From assembly GCA_945865525.1 (NCBI GenBank), contig CAMBDY010000007.1:30165-94164 (forward strand): 64,000 nucleotides of DNA, in the 5' to 3' direction. Numbering within the stretch: the first letter of the stretch is position 1; every line of letters begins with the position of its first letter. The notes beneath the pieces are model-generated. The model was given only the letters and a program-made list of their open reading frames with translations. It ran no database searches and had not been told where the DNA came from. This document shows positions 48,171 through 58,315 of this stretch, piece by piece. A program made the position numbers and the translations under genes. The DNA is from Nitrospira lenta (lineage in GTDB: Bacteria; Nitrospirota; Nitrospiria; Nitrospirales; Nitrospiraceae).

Positions 48171-48632
48171 TTAGTCGTTTGGGGGCTCGAAGTGACCGGA
48201 TGGCCGGTTCTGCCAGGGAACCGTCGCCTGTTTGGTTTGTTTGACGAGGCTTTGTAAATTCACCTCCGCTGCACGGAGCAACTTCGGTTCACCGCTTTGG
48301 ATGATCGCCGTTAATAGAACGTAGAGCGACCGGTCCATTCGTGATCCGGCGAGAATGCGTTCGGTGACAGGATCCGGTCCAGGCGGGATGGCGCTGTCTG
48401 CTTCCTCCGGACCTTCAAAGAGAGTGCAAAACGCAGTGGGGTGGTGAAAGAGCCAGGCGGGAGGAATCTTTAACGTGGCGGCGAGCAATTCGAGCGTCGA
48501 GGCTGCGGGATCAGTTTCTTCAGTTTCAATGGCCTCGAGAGCCTGAAGCGAAAGAGACGATTGGGTGGCTAAATAGTCGGTTGAGTGGCCTCGCGAGATG
48601 CGCCAAGCCCGAATCTGTTGTCCCAGCGCCAT
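48171..48632 (-). CDS. XRE-family HTH protein
   Basis: LGQQIRAWRISRGHSTDYLATQSSLSLQALEAIETEETDPAASTLELLAATLKI. Confidence 0.8.
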   Translation of the reverse strand: MALGQQIRAWRISRGHSTDYLATQSSLSLQALEAIETEETDPAASTLELLAATLKIPPAWLFHHPTAFCTLFEGPEEADSAIPPGPDPVTERILAGSRMDRSLYVLLTAIIQSGEPKLLRAAEVNLQSLVKQTKQATVPWQNRPSGHFEPPND

Positions 48633-48804
48633 GGCATCATGATACTGAATAGGGGCCGCCTTCGCAACCTCACGTTAGTCGTGTCGCGGTAGTCCGCCCT
48701 TGTAAATCAATGGCTTATCGCTAATTTCGTTTAGTGGAAGGTGAGAAGTGAAATCAGGTATAATACTTCTTTGACTGTATTGTCGATTCAGTGAGGAGGC
48801 GTTC

Positions 48805-49146
48805 ATGTTGGGGACAGATATTCGGGGAATCCTCGCAGAGGAAGAAGAAGTGCAGCGGCGTAAGGAAGCGTTGAAGTCGCTTCTGACCATGCGGTCTAAG
48901 CAGTTGCGGGAGTCGCTGCAGCAGCGGATCAAGCGGGCGCGGACGAGCGGCAACTGGATTCAGTTTTCTAAGGAAGAATGTGCCGCCCTTCACAAGCGGG
49001 AAAAACTTCATCTCAAGTCTCAGTTCGATATGCTGCAGCATGAGCAGGATCGAACTCGAGGGAAGCTGACGGCACTCAGACGAGCGAAGCTACGGGCTCA
49101 ACGGATTCGGGCTGCCGAAGCCGCGTCCGGGCGGAAACGCCGCTGA
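48805..49146 (+). CDS. Hypothetical charged coiled-coil-like protein
   Basis: 113 aa Lys/Arg/Glu-rich; SD GAGGAGG. Confidence 0.65.
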   Translation: MLGTDIRGILAEEEEVQRRKEALKSLLTMRSKQLRESLQQRIKRARTSGNWIQFSKEECAALHKREKLHLKSQFDMLQHEQDRTRGKLTALRRAKLRAQRIRAAEAASGRKRR

Positions 49147-49176
49147 GCCCTCGCTGTTCAGTGTTGATTTACTAAC

Positions 49177-49977
49177 GTGGCTCTCCCTCTCCTGACGCGT
49201 ACGCAAGGCTCATACATTCGGGAGCTCCTCCAAGAGAGACGTGTGCGAGCAGCCGAAGGTGTCTTCGTAGTCGAAGGCACCCATGCGGTGCGTGATCTCT
49301 TGAGTGGGTACCCCGAACAAGTCCGTACGATCGTAACCACCCCTGGGTATCTGCTCAAAGAAGGGAGGGACGACGGGTTCGCTCGGCTTCCTGCCTCCGT
49401 GCAGCAGTATTCCTGCCCTGATTTTCAATTTTCGAAATTATCAGACTTGGAAGCCCCGCAAGGTATTCTCGCTGTCGTGCGGCAGCCGGCATGGGATGAA
49501 GCTGCGATTCTTCAGCAGCCGATGATCCTAGGGATTTTTGGCGAGCAGCTGCAAGATCCCGTCAATGTGGGGGCTATTATCAGAACGGCGGCCGCGCTGA
49601 ACGTATGTGCGCTATGGCTCACCCCTGAATCGGCCGATATCTATCATCCAAAGGTGGTACGGTCGGCGAGTGGCACCCTCCTCGCGTTGCCGATTTTTTT
49701 TACCAAGAATGGGGCCGGTTTGATTCAGCACGGTTGCCAGATCTTCACGGCAGAAGTAGGAGGACCTGAGGTTGTTTCGATTGATGCGATCCACCAGGCG
49801 CCACGGAAGCTGGTGGTTGCTGTTGGTAATGAAAGCCGCGGTTTGTCAGCGCAGATCCGCACCCAAGCCACGACTCGATTCACGATCCCTCTCAGCCGCG
49901 ACGTAGAATCCTTGAATGTTGCGGCAACCGTGGCCATCGCCACGTTCTACTTCTCCCGACTTCCCAAAGAGAAATAG
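49177..49977 (+). CDS. TrmH/SpoU-family RNA methyltransferase
   Basis: QDPVNVGAIIRTAAALNV, VAVGNESRGLS, IPLSRDVESLNVAATVAIATFYF. Confidence 0.93.
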   Translation: MALPLLTRTQGSYIRELLQERRVRAAEGVFVVEGTHAVRDLLSGYPEQVRTIVTTPGYLLKEGRDDGFARLPASVQQYSCPDFQFSKLSDLEAPQGILAVVRQPAWDEAAILQQPMILGIFGEQLQDPVNVGAIIRTAAALNVCALWLTPESADIYHPKVVRSASGTLLALPIFFTKNGAGLIQHGCQIFTAEVGGPEVVSIDAIHQAPRKLVVAVGNESRGLSAQIRTQATTRFTIPLSRDVESLNVAATVAIATFYFSRLPKEK

Positions 49978-50250
49978 CTCAATTCTCATTCCTAGTTGAA
50001 AAATGTGGCATATCTGGGCTCTCACGCCCATCTTCTTTACTGTGGTGCCTCGTTAGCCGGTACGTCAGCTGGCTGGAATGGAAGAAGAGATTGGCCGAGT
50101 CTTGTAGGCTTCATAACCAATCAATGGTCATGCAGTCGAGCTTTCACGCAACGGCTGTCGTGGGTGAAGCAGGATGAGGCTGTATTCAGAGGAGCAGGCA
50201 GGAAGGAAGAAAAAAAGAAGCTGAGCCTCGCAAACGTTTTGAATGGGATG

Positions 50251-50326
50251 TGGTGCCGAGGGACAGAATTGAACTGTCGACACCAGCCTTTTCAGGGCTG
50301 TGCTCTACCAACTGAGCTACCTCGGC
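50251..50326 (-). tRNA. tRNA-Phe (GAA)
   Basis: GCCGAGGTAGCTCAGTTGGTAGAGCA...CTGAAAA loop...CCTCGGCACCA; encoded CCA. Confidence 0.95.
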
Positions 50327-50426
50327 ACGATTCGCGGCAAGAAGAGCGAGGCACTGTTACAGGACTGATGGACAAAAATCAAGTCTCTGTCGATCTCTCC
50401 TTGGCAAGTGCCGGCGGACCAAGCTG

Positions 50427-50519
50427 TGGCGGAGAGAGAGGGAATTGAACCCTCGGTAAGGGTTTTGCCCCTACGACGGTTTAGCAAACCGTTGCCTTCG
50501 ACCACTCGGCCACCTCTCC
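50427..50519 (-). tRNA. tRNA-Ser (GCT)
   Basis: GGAGAGGTGGCCGAGTGG...ACGGT-TTGCTAA-ACCGT...long variable arm; CCA encoded. Confidence 0.95.
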
Positions 50520-50815
50520 ACGGGTCTCAGCTCTGTGCGGGGTTCCCGATCACCGATGCTGTTAGGTGATGATCGTAGGATAACCAGCGATCACACGGTC
50601 ATCTTACCTCAGGCCCTATGAGAGGTACAAGCCATTCGCGAGACGGAGCAAGAAAAACTCTTGGGAGGACGGCGAGGGTTCAGACGTCTCTTTGTTTATT
50701 CCACTGAAGGCTGTTGCCCGTTGATGCGCTTAGATTTGAGAGGGATTTTGCAACGGGGTGAGGATAAGAGACAGAAGAATCGGCTGCTTCAGGCGATCAA
50801 TCGAACTGCATGGTT

Positions 50816-50905
50816 TGGCGGAGGGGGCGAGATTTGAACTCGCGGACCCCTTGCGAGGTCTCCAGTTTTCAAGACTGGCACGTTCGACCACTCCGTCACC
50901 CCTCC
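50816..50905 (-). tRNA. tRNA-Ser (TGA)
   Basis: GGAGGGGTGACGGAGTGG...CCAGT-CTTGAAA-ACTGG...long variable arm; CCA encoded. Confidence 0.95.
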
Positions 50906-50969
50906 GGAAATCACTCGTTGGCCCGAGGCGCTTGTCGTTCAGGCGCGGTGGGCGGGATCCAATAGTAAC

Positions 50970-52256
50970 CTATTCTGTGCGAATCTGCGCAAGCCCGCCC
51001 ATGTAGGGCCGTAATACGGTCGGTATCGTAATGCTCCCATCTGGCTGCTGGTAGTTTTCCAAGATGGCCACGAGGGTGCGGCCGACGGCCAGCCCCGATC
51101 CATTGAGCGTATGGACGAACTCGGTCTTGGCGTCTTTTTTTCCCGCTACGCTCTTGTAGCGAATGCTCCCTCGCCTGGCTTGAAACCCTTCAAAGTTGCT
51201 GCAGGAGGAGATTTCTCGGTAGTGGTTCTGGGACGGGAGCCAGACCTCAATATCGTACGTCTTCGCTGCGGAGAATCCGATATCGCTGGTGCAGAGGGTG
51301 ACGACCCGGTAATGCAGTTCCAAGCCTTGCAAGACCGCTTCTGCATGACGAGTGAGCCGTTCCAATTCCTCATACGACTCGTCCGGTTTGGCGAAGATGA
51401 CCAATTCCACCTTATTGAATTGGTGGAGACGAATGAGCCCTTTGGTGTCTTTGCCATAGGAGCCAGCCTCGCGCCGAAAACAGGGGGTATAGGCCGTATA
51501 CCGGACTGGCAGGGCAGTTTCGGGGATAATTTCGTCCCGATGGAGATTGGTGATAGGGACTTCGGCCGTGGGGATCAAGAAGTAGTTTTCGTCCCGGAGG
51601 TGAAAGAGATCCTCTTCGAACTTAGGCAACTGGCCGGTGGCCGTCATGCTCGCGTGATTGACAAGGAGCGGCGGCAGCACTTCCCTATAGCCATGCTGCG
51701 TCGTGTGCAGGTCAAGCATATAGTTGATGAGGGCTCGTTCCAGTCTTGCGCCAGCTCCAGTGAGGACCGCAAATCGTGCGCCAGCAATTTTCGCCGCCCG
51801 GTCGAAATCCAGAATACCAAGGGCTTCGCCAAGCTCCCAATGGCTTTTGGCCGGTGCAGTGAAGGCGGGAGGCGCGCTCCAGCGTCTGACTTCCTTGTTG
51901 CTGTCGGCGTCTTTTCCTGCTGGCACTGACACATGGGGGAGATTGGGGATGTGGAGATTCAGATCGGTCAGGGACTCCTCGACGCCACGGAGTTCGTTTT
52001 CAATCGCTTTAATCCGTTCGCCAACAGCTTTCATGGCGGTCATAGCGGTATCAGCTGGCTGCGCGTGTCTCTTCAGCGTGGCGACTTCTTCCGATCCTTT
52101 TTTGAGCTCTGAACGCAGCTGCTCGACCTGGCTGGTCAAAGCGCGACGTTGTGTAATCAGCTCCCGGAGGTTGTCCCAGGGAACGTCGGCGCCGCGAGGA
52201 CCCAATTGTGTCCGGAGGTTATCTAAATTGTCGCGTAAATAGCGTAGATCGTACAT
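50970..52256 (-). CDS. serS: Seryl-tRNA synthetase
   Basis: [60 protein letters not shown]. Confidence 0.97.
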   Translation of the reverse strand: MYDLRYLRDNLDNLRTQLGPRGADVPWDNLRELITQRRALTSQVEQLRSELKKGSEEVATLKRHAQPADTAMTAMKAVGERIKAIENELRGVEESLTDLNLHIPNLPHVSVPAGKDADSNKEVRRWSAPPAFTAPAKSHWELGEALGILDFDRAAKIAGARFAVLTGAGARLERALINYMLDLHTTQHGYREVLPPLLVNHASMTATGQLPKFEEDLFHLRDENYFLIPTAEVPITNLHRDEIIPETALPVRYTAYTPCFRREAGSYGKDTKGLIRLHQFNKVELVIFAKPDESYEELERLTRHAEAVLQGLELHYRVVTLCTSDIGFSAAKTYDIEVWLPSQNHYREISSCSNFEGFQARRGSIRYKSVAGKKDAKTEFVHTLNGSGLAVGRTLVAILENYQQPDGSITIPTVLRPYMGGLAQIRTE

Positions 52257-52452
52257 GGTGTCCTATTCCAGAAAGCGGCTGGAATCTAACATCGGGGTAG
52301 GGGTTAGTCAATCGAGCGGGCGGTAGGATGCTGTGATGATCATGTGGCTGGTCCGTTGACAGGAACCGGAAGATCGAGGACCATGCGCGGTGTCCTGCGA
52401 TGAATCGACCGTGGCCGCAGTAGTGAGGGAACAGAGAGGAAGGGAAGCAACA

Positions 52453-52821
52453 ATGAAACATAATCCAGGTTTTCTGAAATTGGTGAATGCAGCGAGAGCG
52501 AGGGTGAAGGAATGGACGGTAGCGCAGGTGAAGGCGCGCCTCGACAGGGGTGAGGTGCAGCACTTTCTCGATGTACGCGAGGACGAGGAGTTTGCGAAGG
52601 GCCATGCGAACGGCGCCTGCCATCTGGGGAAAGGGATTATCGAACGCGATGTGGAGACGCGCATTCCCGATAAAGCGGCGTCAATTGTGGTGTATTGTGG
52701 AGGCGGTTACCGGTCGGCTTTGGCTGCGGACGCGCTTCAGCAGATGGGCTATTCGAACGTGGTGTCGATGGATGGGGGAATTACGGCCTGGCGGAATGCG
52801 GGCTATCCGATGGAGCAGTGA
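52453..52821 (+). CDS. Rhodanese-like domain protein
   Basis: LDVREDEEFAKGH, YCGGGYRSALAADAL, GGITAWRNAGYP. Confidence 0.92.
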   Translation: MKHNPGFLKLVNAARARVKEWTVAQVKARLDRGEVQHFLDVREDEEFAKGHANGACHLGKGIIERDVETRIPDKAASIVVYCGGGYRSALAADALQQMGYSNVVSMDGGITAWRNAGYPMEQ

Positions 52822-52850
52822 GGGGACCTCGGCCACTCCGAGATCCCCTC
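52820..52850. terminator. Bidirectional hairpin terminator between convergent genes
   Basis: GAGGGGA-C-CTCGG-CCACT-CCGAG-A-TCCCCTC. Confidence 0.7.
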
Positions 52851-52857
52851 AGAAGAG

Positions 52858-53421
52858 TTACTTGCTGTTAATGCGGTCAAACTCTTTGATGACTTGCTCG
52901 GTCAAATCGATGGTGTCTTTATTGTAGATCACAATTTTGACCGTTTGCTCGCTACCCCTATCGAGGACCAGTGCGAATCCACCTTTTTGCGCGACCGCCT
53001 GCGTAGCCGTCGCAATCTTCTTCATGTACTCATCGATCAATTCTTTCTGCTTCCCTTGCAGCTCCTGATTAAATTCCTGTGCGCGCTTCTGATAATCTTG
53101 GATTTTAGCGCGGAACTTGGCCTCTTTTTCTTTCTTTTCCGTCTCGTCAAGCTTGGCGAGCTGTTCTTTCATCGTTTTCTCAGTAGTCCGCAACTCCTCT
53201 TCGTCACGGGACAGCAACTTCTGTCTGGTGGCGACATACTCCTTAAGTCCGTCCAGAGCTTTTTTGCCTGCTTTTGACCTCTCTAACACGACTTGCGGAT
53301 CGATGATGCCCATTTTGAAGGCCTCGGCGGCTTGTGCCACAGGAAGAGCGACGAGCAGGATAATAGCCGCAGCGGCGGCGAGGAGAGTGATACGCCGGAA
53401 TATATTTTCCATGGCATGCAT
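52858..53421 (-). CDS. OmpH/Skp-family periplasmic chaperone
   Basis: Signal peptide, MGIIDPQVVLERSKAGKKALDGLKEY, coiled-coil Lys/Glu-rich centre. Confidence 0.88.
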   Translation of the reverse strand: MHAMENIFRRITLLAAAAAIILLVALPVAQAAEAFKMGIIDPQVVLERSKAGKKALDGLKEYVATRQKLLSRDEEELRTTEKTMKEQLAKLDETEKKEKEAKFRAKIQDYQKRAQEFNQELQGKQKELIDEYMKKIATATQAVAQKGGFALVLDRGSEQTVKIVIYNKDTIDLTEQVIKEFDRINSK

Positions 53422-53830
53422 AACAGGGGCTCCTTGTGGATAAACGATGTGATGAATCTAACGGCTCCGAGAATAACTGGGGGGCCAGTTGCTGTCAAGA
53501 GATCGGCCGCGGCAGGATGTGTCAGCAGTTTGTCCCGTACGGCCGTAACAAGTGAAAAACTACGCTCTGAACGATGCGCCAGGAGCGTTGAGCTCACCAG
53601 CGTCTTCTTGCTATAACTCATCGTCCATCGTCTTTTTGGAGCCCGTGCATGTGAGTATTTGTGCGGTAGGCGGGAGAAATGACGAAGGCAATAATCTCTT
53701 TTCATCTGTTGCCCATGATGAAGGGCCGCGTGGATGTCTCTCCTCCAACGCGTCCGAGATGGGCATTGTGAGTCTGCACTGCGCGTCGGTAGCATCCGTC
53801 GTGCGAGTCGTTTAAACGCTAAGCGATACG

Positions 53831-54466
53831 ATGAAGAACTCGACCCACATCGTCTGTTTTGGAGATAGTCTGACAGCGGGGTTTCAATCGCCCACTGCCG
53901 ACAATCCGCAGGGATCCACGACTCCCTATGGAACGTTCCTGCAAGAACTCACTGGACCGTCCGCACGTGTATCGGTGAGCGGTTTCTGTGGGGAGCTGAC
54001 CAACGATATGGCCATCCGGTTTCGGTCGGCTGTGTTGGTCGATAAACCGACCTGTGTGGTGATTCTCGGCGGCACGAACGACCTGGGTTGCAATGTCACG
54101 CCCGCAGCGATTCTCGGCAATCTTCTTCAGATGTATGAATTGGCTACCGCAGCGGGAGTGACACCAGTGCCGGTAACCGTCCCGTCGATCAGGATAGGTG
54201 ACGACCTGTTGCGTGAGGCTGAGGGCCGATGGTTTGCCGAACATCTCGATCGGCGGCGCCAGCTCAACGGATTGATTGTTCGTTCTGCCGAGTTAAAGCG
54301 GTTGGCAGTCTTTGATTTATTCTCGGCCACCGTGGAGGAGGGGACGCAACAGCTGGCAGCCCAGTATTCGAACGACGGACTGCATCTGACCACGGCAGGC
54401 TATCGGCTGATGGCAGAACGGTTGTATGCGGAGGTCGTTGCTCCGATGTTGGCGAGGAGATCCTGA
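53831..54466 (+). CDS. SGNH/GDSL hydrolase
   Basis: CFGDSLTAGF, LGGTNDLG, DGLHLTTAGYRLMAE. Confidence 0.92.
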   Translation: MKNSTHIVCFGDSLTAGFQSPTADNPQGSTTPYGTFLQELTGPSARVSVSGFCGELTNDMAIRFRSAVLVDKPTCVVILGGTNDLGCNVTPAAILGNLLQMYELATAAGVTPVPVTVPSIRIGDDLLREAEGRWFAEHLDRRRQLNGLIVRSAELKRLAVFDLFSATVEEGTQQLAAQYSNDGLHLTTAGYRLMAERLYAEVVAPMLARRS

Positions 54467-54777
54467 TGCGTGAGGTAACTGACCGGGACTTCGACCGTCT
54501 GGTGGCGCAGGCAGCCGTCCCGCTACTGGTGGAGTTTTGGAAGCCTGGCTGCGGGAGTTGCCGCTCGTTGATGCGCGAACTTGAACAGGTGGAGCAGGAA
54601 GCGGCAGGTAGGGTGCTGATCCTGACCATGAACGTCGAGGAGCAGTTCCAGATTCCAGCGGAGTTGGAGATCGTATCGCTGCCAGCTCTGGCGTTCTATC
54701 GACAGGGGATGTTCGAGCGGTTTATTGGCGGGCTCGGAACAAAGGCGGAGATTCTGAAGCAATTAAATCTGCCATGA
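54466..54777 (+). CDS. Thioredoxin-like protein
   Basis: LVEFWKPGCGSCRSLM, SLPALAFYRQGMFERFIGG. Confidence 0.9.
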   Translation: MREVTDRDFDRLVAQAAVPLLVEFWKPGCGSCRSLMRELEQVEQEAAGRVLILTMNVEEQFQIPAELEIVSLPALAFYRQGMFERFIGGLGTKAEILKQLNLP

Positions 54778-54811
54778 TGTGAGTCGCTACAGAGTCCTCG
54801 GGGCCCGCCTG

Positions 54812-55714
54812 TCATTCGCCCGACCGGCGCACCGCATGGCCACCGAAGGCGTTGCGCAACGCGGCCAGCGTTTTCTCGGCGAAGGATTCGCTTTGCCGCG
54901 ATCGGAAGCGCGTAAAGAGGGCTGCTGCAAGCGCCGGAACCGGGACATCCTTCTCAGCTGCATCGAGAAGCATCCAGCGACCTTCGCCGGAGTCCTGGAC
55001 ATAGCCTTTGAGATGTTCGAATTGCGGATCGTTTTTGAGGGCACCAGCTGTCAATTCTAGGAGCCAGGAACGGACGACACTACCATGCATCCAGAGGTCG
55101 GCGATCTTGGCGAGGTTGAGCTGGTAGTCGCTTTTCGCCATCAGTTCGAAGCCTTCGGCATAGCTCTGCATCATGCTGTACTCGATTCCGTTATGAACCA
55201 TCTTGACGTAATGGCCTGCGCCGGCCCCTCCGACGTGGGCCCAGCCCTGTTCCGGAGCCAGCGTCGTGAGAATTGGCGCGAGGTGTTTCACCGGCGCTTC
55301 GTCCCCTCCAACCATCAGGCAGTAGCCGGCGGTCAGACCCCAAATACCTCCGCTGGTGCCGACATCGACATAGTGGATCTGTTGCGTCTTGAGATGTGTG
55401 GCCCGCCGCACATCGTCATGAAATCTGGTGTTGCCGCCATCGATGACGGTGTCGCCCGCTTGGAGGAGCGCTGCGAGGGCCTGTACGGTATCTTCCGTTG
55501 GCGCGCCGGATGGGATCATAATCCAGACGGCGCGCGGGGCGCTCAATTGGCGCACGAGATCCGCGAGTGAAGAGGCGCCGACACACCCAACGTCGACGGC
55601 CTGTTTGACCAGCGCCGCCGAGTGATCGTAGGTGACCACCCGGTGCTGGTCTCGTTGCAGCCGGGTGACCATATTCATGCCCATTTTCCCTAGTCCAATA
55701 AATCCAATATCCAT
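54812..55714 (-). CDS. gnd: 6-phosphogluconate dehydrogenase (decarboxylating, short type)
   Basis: MDIGFIGLGKMGMNMVTRL, VDVGTSGGIWGL, MVHNGIEYSMMQ. Confidence 0.94.
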   Translation of the reverse strand: MDIGFIGLGKMGMNMVTRLQRDQHRVVTYDHSAALVKQAVDVGCVGASSLADLVRQLSAPRAVWIMIPSGAPTEDTVQALAALLQAGDTVIDGGNTRFHDDVRRATHLKTQQIHYVDVGTSGGIWGLTAGYCLMVGGDEAPVKHLAPILTTLAPEQGWAHVGGAGAGHYVKMVHNGIEYSMMQSYAEGFELMAKSDYQLNLAKIADLWMHGSVVRSWLLELTAGALKNDPQFEHLKGYVQDSGEGRWMLLDAAEKDVPVPALAAALFTRFRSRQSESFAEKTLAALRNAFGGHAVRRSGE

Positions 55715-55861
55715 AGAAACTCCTTCTGGTGCGGTAGTGGCGGACAGGATCAAGCAGGTGCAATCGTTACAGATGAGTCTATCGTCTTAGGGGGTGCTGC
55801 CTCCACGAATGCCAGATAATCTACATGTGAGGGCGGAACGCTTGGCGAACCCGTATTCCTG

Positions 55862-56647
55862 TCAGTCGATTCTGGCAGGATTGGGCACGTCCTTAAAGAG
55901 CAGATTGGCAAGGTCATGTGCGATATTGAGCTTTTCGGCTAGGGCGGTGGCGGCCAGGAATCGCCCGGCTAGATCTCCCAGCGTGGCGTCACGGGAGGCC
56001 ATGAACTTGAGTGAGTCCACCGGTGCGGTCAGCCAGAAGCCCCGTAGCCGGAAGAAGGCGTTGACGGCGTCGTCGAAAAACATCGCCAGCAGATATTGTG
56101 CGGTGGCCGGTCTGTCGGTCAGATCACGGGCCTTCCCCAGACAGTGGAGACAGTCCGCCTTCATGCGGATCTGTTCATTGATGTTGAGGGGGGGTGGTCC
56201 CTGCCGGAACCGTTGATTGGCTCGTTCCAGCAGTTTGGCACCGAGGCTTTCGTGGTCAAAGAGGATGCGGGCTTTGCGGAGAAGTGAGGGGAGGCGCGGT
56301 GAGTAGGGGAGGTCCTCTTCCATCTCGCGATATCCGCGGTACCGGATGTCAGCGAGGCGATCGCCGGCTCGGAGCATTTCGTGGCCGTCAGCTTGTCCCT
56401 TGACGAGCGCAATGAGATCGATGTCGCTATGAGTGGTGATGGCACGCCGCACGCTTGATCCCACCAGAATCACGCTGACGAGATCGCCTCCTCGGCGGCC
56501 GCGGACATGGCGTAGGGCGATAGCCACAAGCTCTTCGTATCCCGGTTCGACAATCGGGTCAGGCTGCTCCGGCGGCTCCGGTATGGCGAGCAGTTCGGCG
56601 TTCAATTCTTCTGAACTGGGGGTTGGGTGCGTGACGGGACTATCCAT
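55862..56647 (-). CDS. Nucleotidyltransferase-domain protein with C-terminal helical domain
   Basis: VSVILVGSSVRRAITTHSDIDLIALV; start MDSPVTHPT at 56647. Confidence 0.78.
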   Translation of the reverse strand: MDSPVTHPTPSSEELNAELLAIPEPPEQPDPIVEPGYEELVAIALRHVRGRRGGDLVSVILVGSSVRRAITTHSDIDLIALVKGQADGHEMLRAGDRLADIRYRGYREMEEDLPYSPRLPSLLRKARILFDHESLGAKLLERANQRFRQGPPPLNINEQIRMKADCLHCLGKARDLTDRPATAQYLLAMFFDDAVNAFFRLRGFWLTAPVDSLKFMASRDATLGDLAGRFLAATALAEKLNIAHDLANLLFKDVPNPARID

Positions 56648-56649
56648 GG

Positions 56650-56877
56650 TTAGGTTCCCTGTGCGAGCTGAATATGTTTCGGGAGCGATCCCAGCCAGTC
56701 GTCGAATGGTTGATCCGCATCGACGATGATTTCCAGTTTGCCATTGGCTAACTTCCGGACGAGACCTGGACTTTCCGGAGACAAAGGAATTTCTACCCAC
56801 TCACGATTCAGGCCGAGCGAGTCGGTGAGCTCTAGTATCCGGCTGATCTGTTTGAACGAGACAACATCTAACGGCAT
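56650..56877 (-). CDS. Hypothetical small protein
   Basis: 75 aa, 2 nt upstream of the nucleotidyltransferase gene. Confidence 0.6.
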   Translation of the reverse strand: MPLDVVSFKQISRILELTDSLGLNREWVEIPLSPESPGLVRKLANGKLEIIVDADQPFDDWLGSLPKHIQLAQGT

Positions 56878-56937
56878 GGGTCATCCATGAGGAGGCATTC
56901 TAGATTTCAGTGGGGGAGGTGTCAATGAGCGGGCGGC

Positions 56938-58011
56938 TCATCCCTTCAGAACACGGGCAAAAATTTCGCAGGCGTGATCGGCCATGGCGCTCGAGACATC
57001 CAGGTGGGTGACGGCGCGATAGCTAGTACCGCCGAGAGAGTTGATCAAGAGCCCCTCCTGTTTTAAGGCTGCAAGCAGTGCGGGGGTCTGCAGCCTGTGG
57101 CCGATGACGTCGAAAATGACAATGTTTGTCTCGACATCTTGCGGGCTGATTCTCACCGTGGGGATCTGTTGCAGCCGCTGTGCCAGTTTCTTGGCGTGGT
57201 CGTGGTCGAGCTTCAAGCGCGCGACATGGTGTTTCAGCGCATAGATCCCGGCAGCGGCCAGGATGCCGGACTGTCGCATAGCCCCGCCATACATCCGGCG
57301 CAGCCGTTTGGCCCTGTCCAGGAGGGTCAGATCATTCATCATGAGGAGTGATCCAGCCGGTGCGCCTAGGCCTTTTGAGAGGCAGACTGATAGGGTGTCA
57401 AAGTACTGGGCGTAGGAGGCCGGCGGCAGAGTAGTAGCGGTGATAGCATTGAACAGCCTAGCCCCGTCCAGATGCATCGGAATGCGGTGGGCATTTGCGA
57501 CGGCACGAATCCGTTCAATCGTCGCCAGCGGATAAATCGTACCGCCGCCGTTATTATGGGTATTCTCGAGGCAGATCAGACCTGTTTGAATCATGTGCGG
57601 GTCCGTGGGGCGGATGGCCGTTTCCACTTGCTCGGCTGTGATGAGGCCACGGTTTCCCACGACCCAATGGAGCTGCACTCCGGCCAGTGCACCGGCTGCG
57701 CCCTGTTCGTATCGTACGATATGGGCCTTACTTTCGACGATGACTTCCTGGCCCGATTGTGTGTGGAGGCGAATGGCGAGTTGATTGCCCATGGTGCCGG
57801 AGGGCACGAAGAGCGCGGCTTTTTTCCCGAACATCTCCGCCGCCATCTCTTGGAGGCGGTTTACGGTAGGATCTTCGCCATACACATCGTCTCCCACCTC
57901 CGCGCTGGCCATGGCTGTGCGCATGGCGTCGGTGGGTTTCGTGACGGTATCGCTGCGTAAGTCGATCATCAAATATACGTGAGCCTGTCGCACGTCCTTT
58001 GGGTTCGGCAC
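56938..58011 (-). CDS. ltaE: Low-specificity threonine aldolase
   Basis: IDLRSDTVTKPTDAMRTAMASAEVGDDVYGEDPTVNRLQ, HLDGARLFNA, SVCLSKGLGAPAGSL. Confidence 0.95.
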   Translation of the reverse strand: MPNPKDVRQAHVYLMIDLRSDTVTKPTDAMRTAMASAEVGDDVYGEDPTVNRLQEMAAEMFGKKAALFVPSGTMGNQLAIRLHTQSGQEVIVESKAHIVRYEQGAAGALAGVQLHWVVGNRGLITAEQVETAIRPTDPHMIQTGLICLENTHNNGGGTIYPLATIERIRAVANAHRIPMHLDGARLFNAITATTLPPASYAQYFDTLSVCLSKGLGAPAGSLLMMNDLTLLDRAKRLRRMYGGAMRQSGILAAAGIYALKHHVARLKLDHDHAKKLAQRLQQIPTVRISPQDVETNIVIFDVIGHRLQTPALLAALKQEGLLINSLGGTSYRAVTHLDVSSAMADHACEIFARVLKG

Positions 58012-58293
58012 ATTCTAGCAAATTTTTTGCTTGCACGGGAGAGGGGAGCCCTCATCAGGCTACCGTCTTATGGCCTGGCGTCATGGTGTCCTTTCTTCGG
58101 TGATAGATGCAGGACCAGGGAACCAGTCTTAGCGGGCTGGACCGTGTAGCGGGTTACTCGAAAAGACGAGGATGTGCAGTGCTCATGGATGTCTGACCGC
58201 TCTGTCTCGGTTGTTTACTGTCGGGAAAATCGCATGCTATAGTCTGCGCTCATCGTCTGTTAATTATGTCAAATGATCGTATCGGCCTGACAT

Positions 58294-58307
58294 TTCACGT
58301 TTTACGA
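58294..58307 (-). repeat. Two heptads CGTAAAA|CGTGAAA (fragment of heptad family)
   Basis: Plus strand TTTCACG|TTTTACG, same word as 3064-3098. Confidence 0.45.
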
Positions 58308-58315
58308 GGTTCAAG

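Noticed and set aside
49996-50448. 150-aa plus-strand ORF
   Set aside because: Runs through tRNA-Phe and into tRNA-Ser; composition not protein-like.
50758-51006. 82-aa ORF over tRNA-Ser(TGA)
   Set aside because: Overlaps the tRNA and the serS 3' end; spurious.
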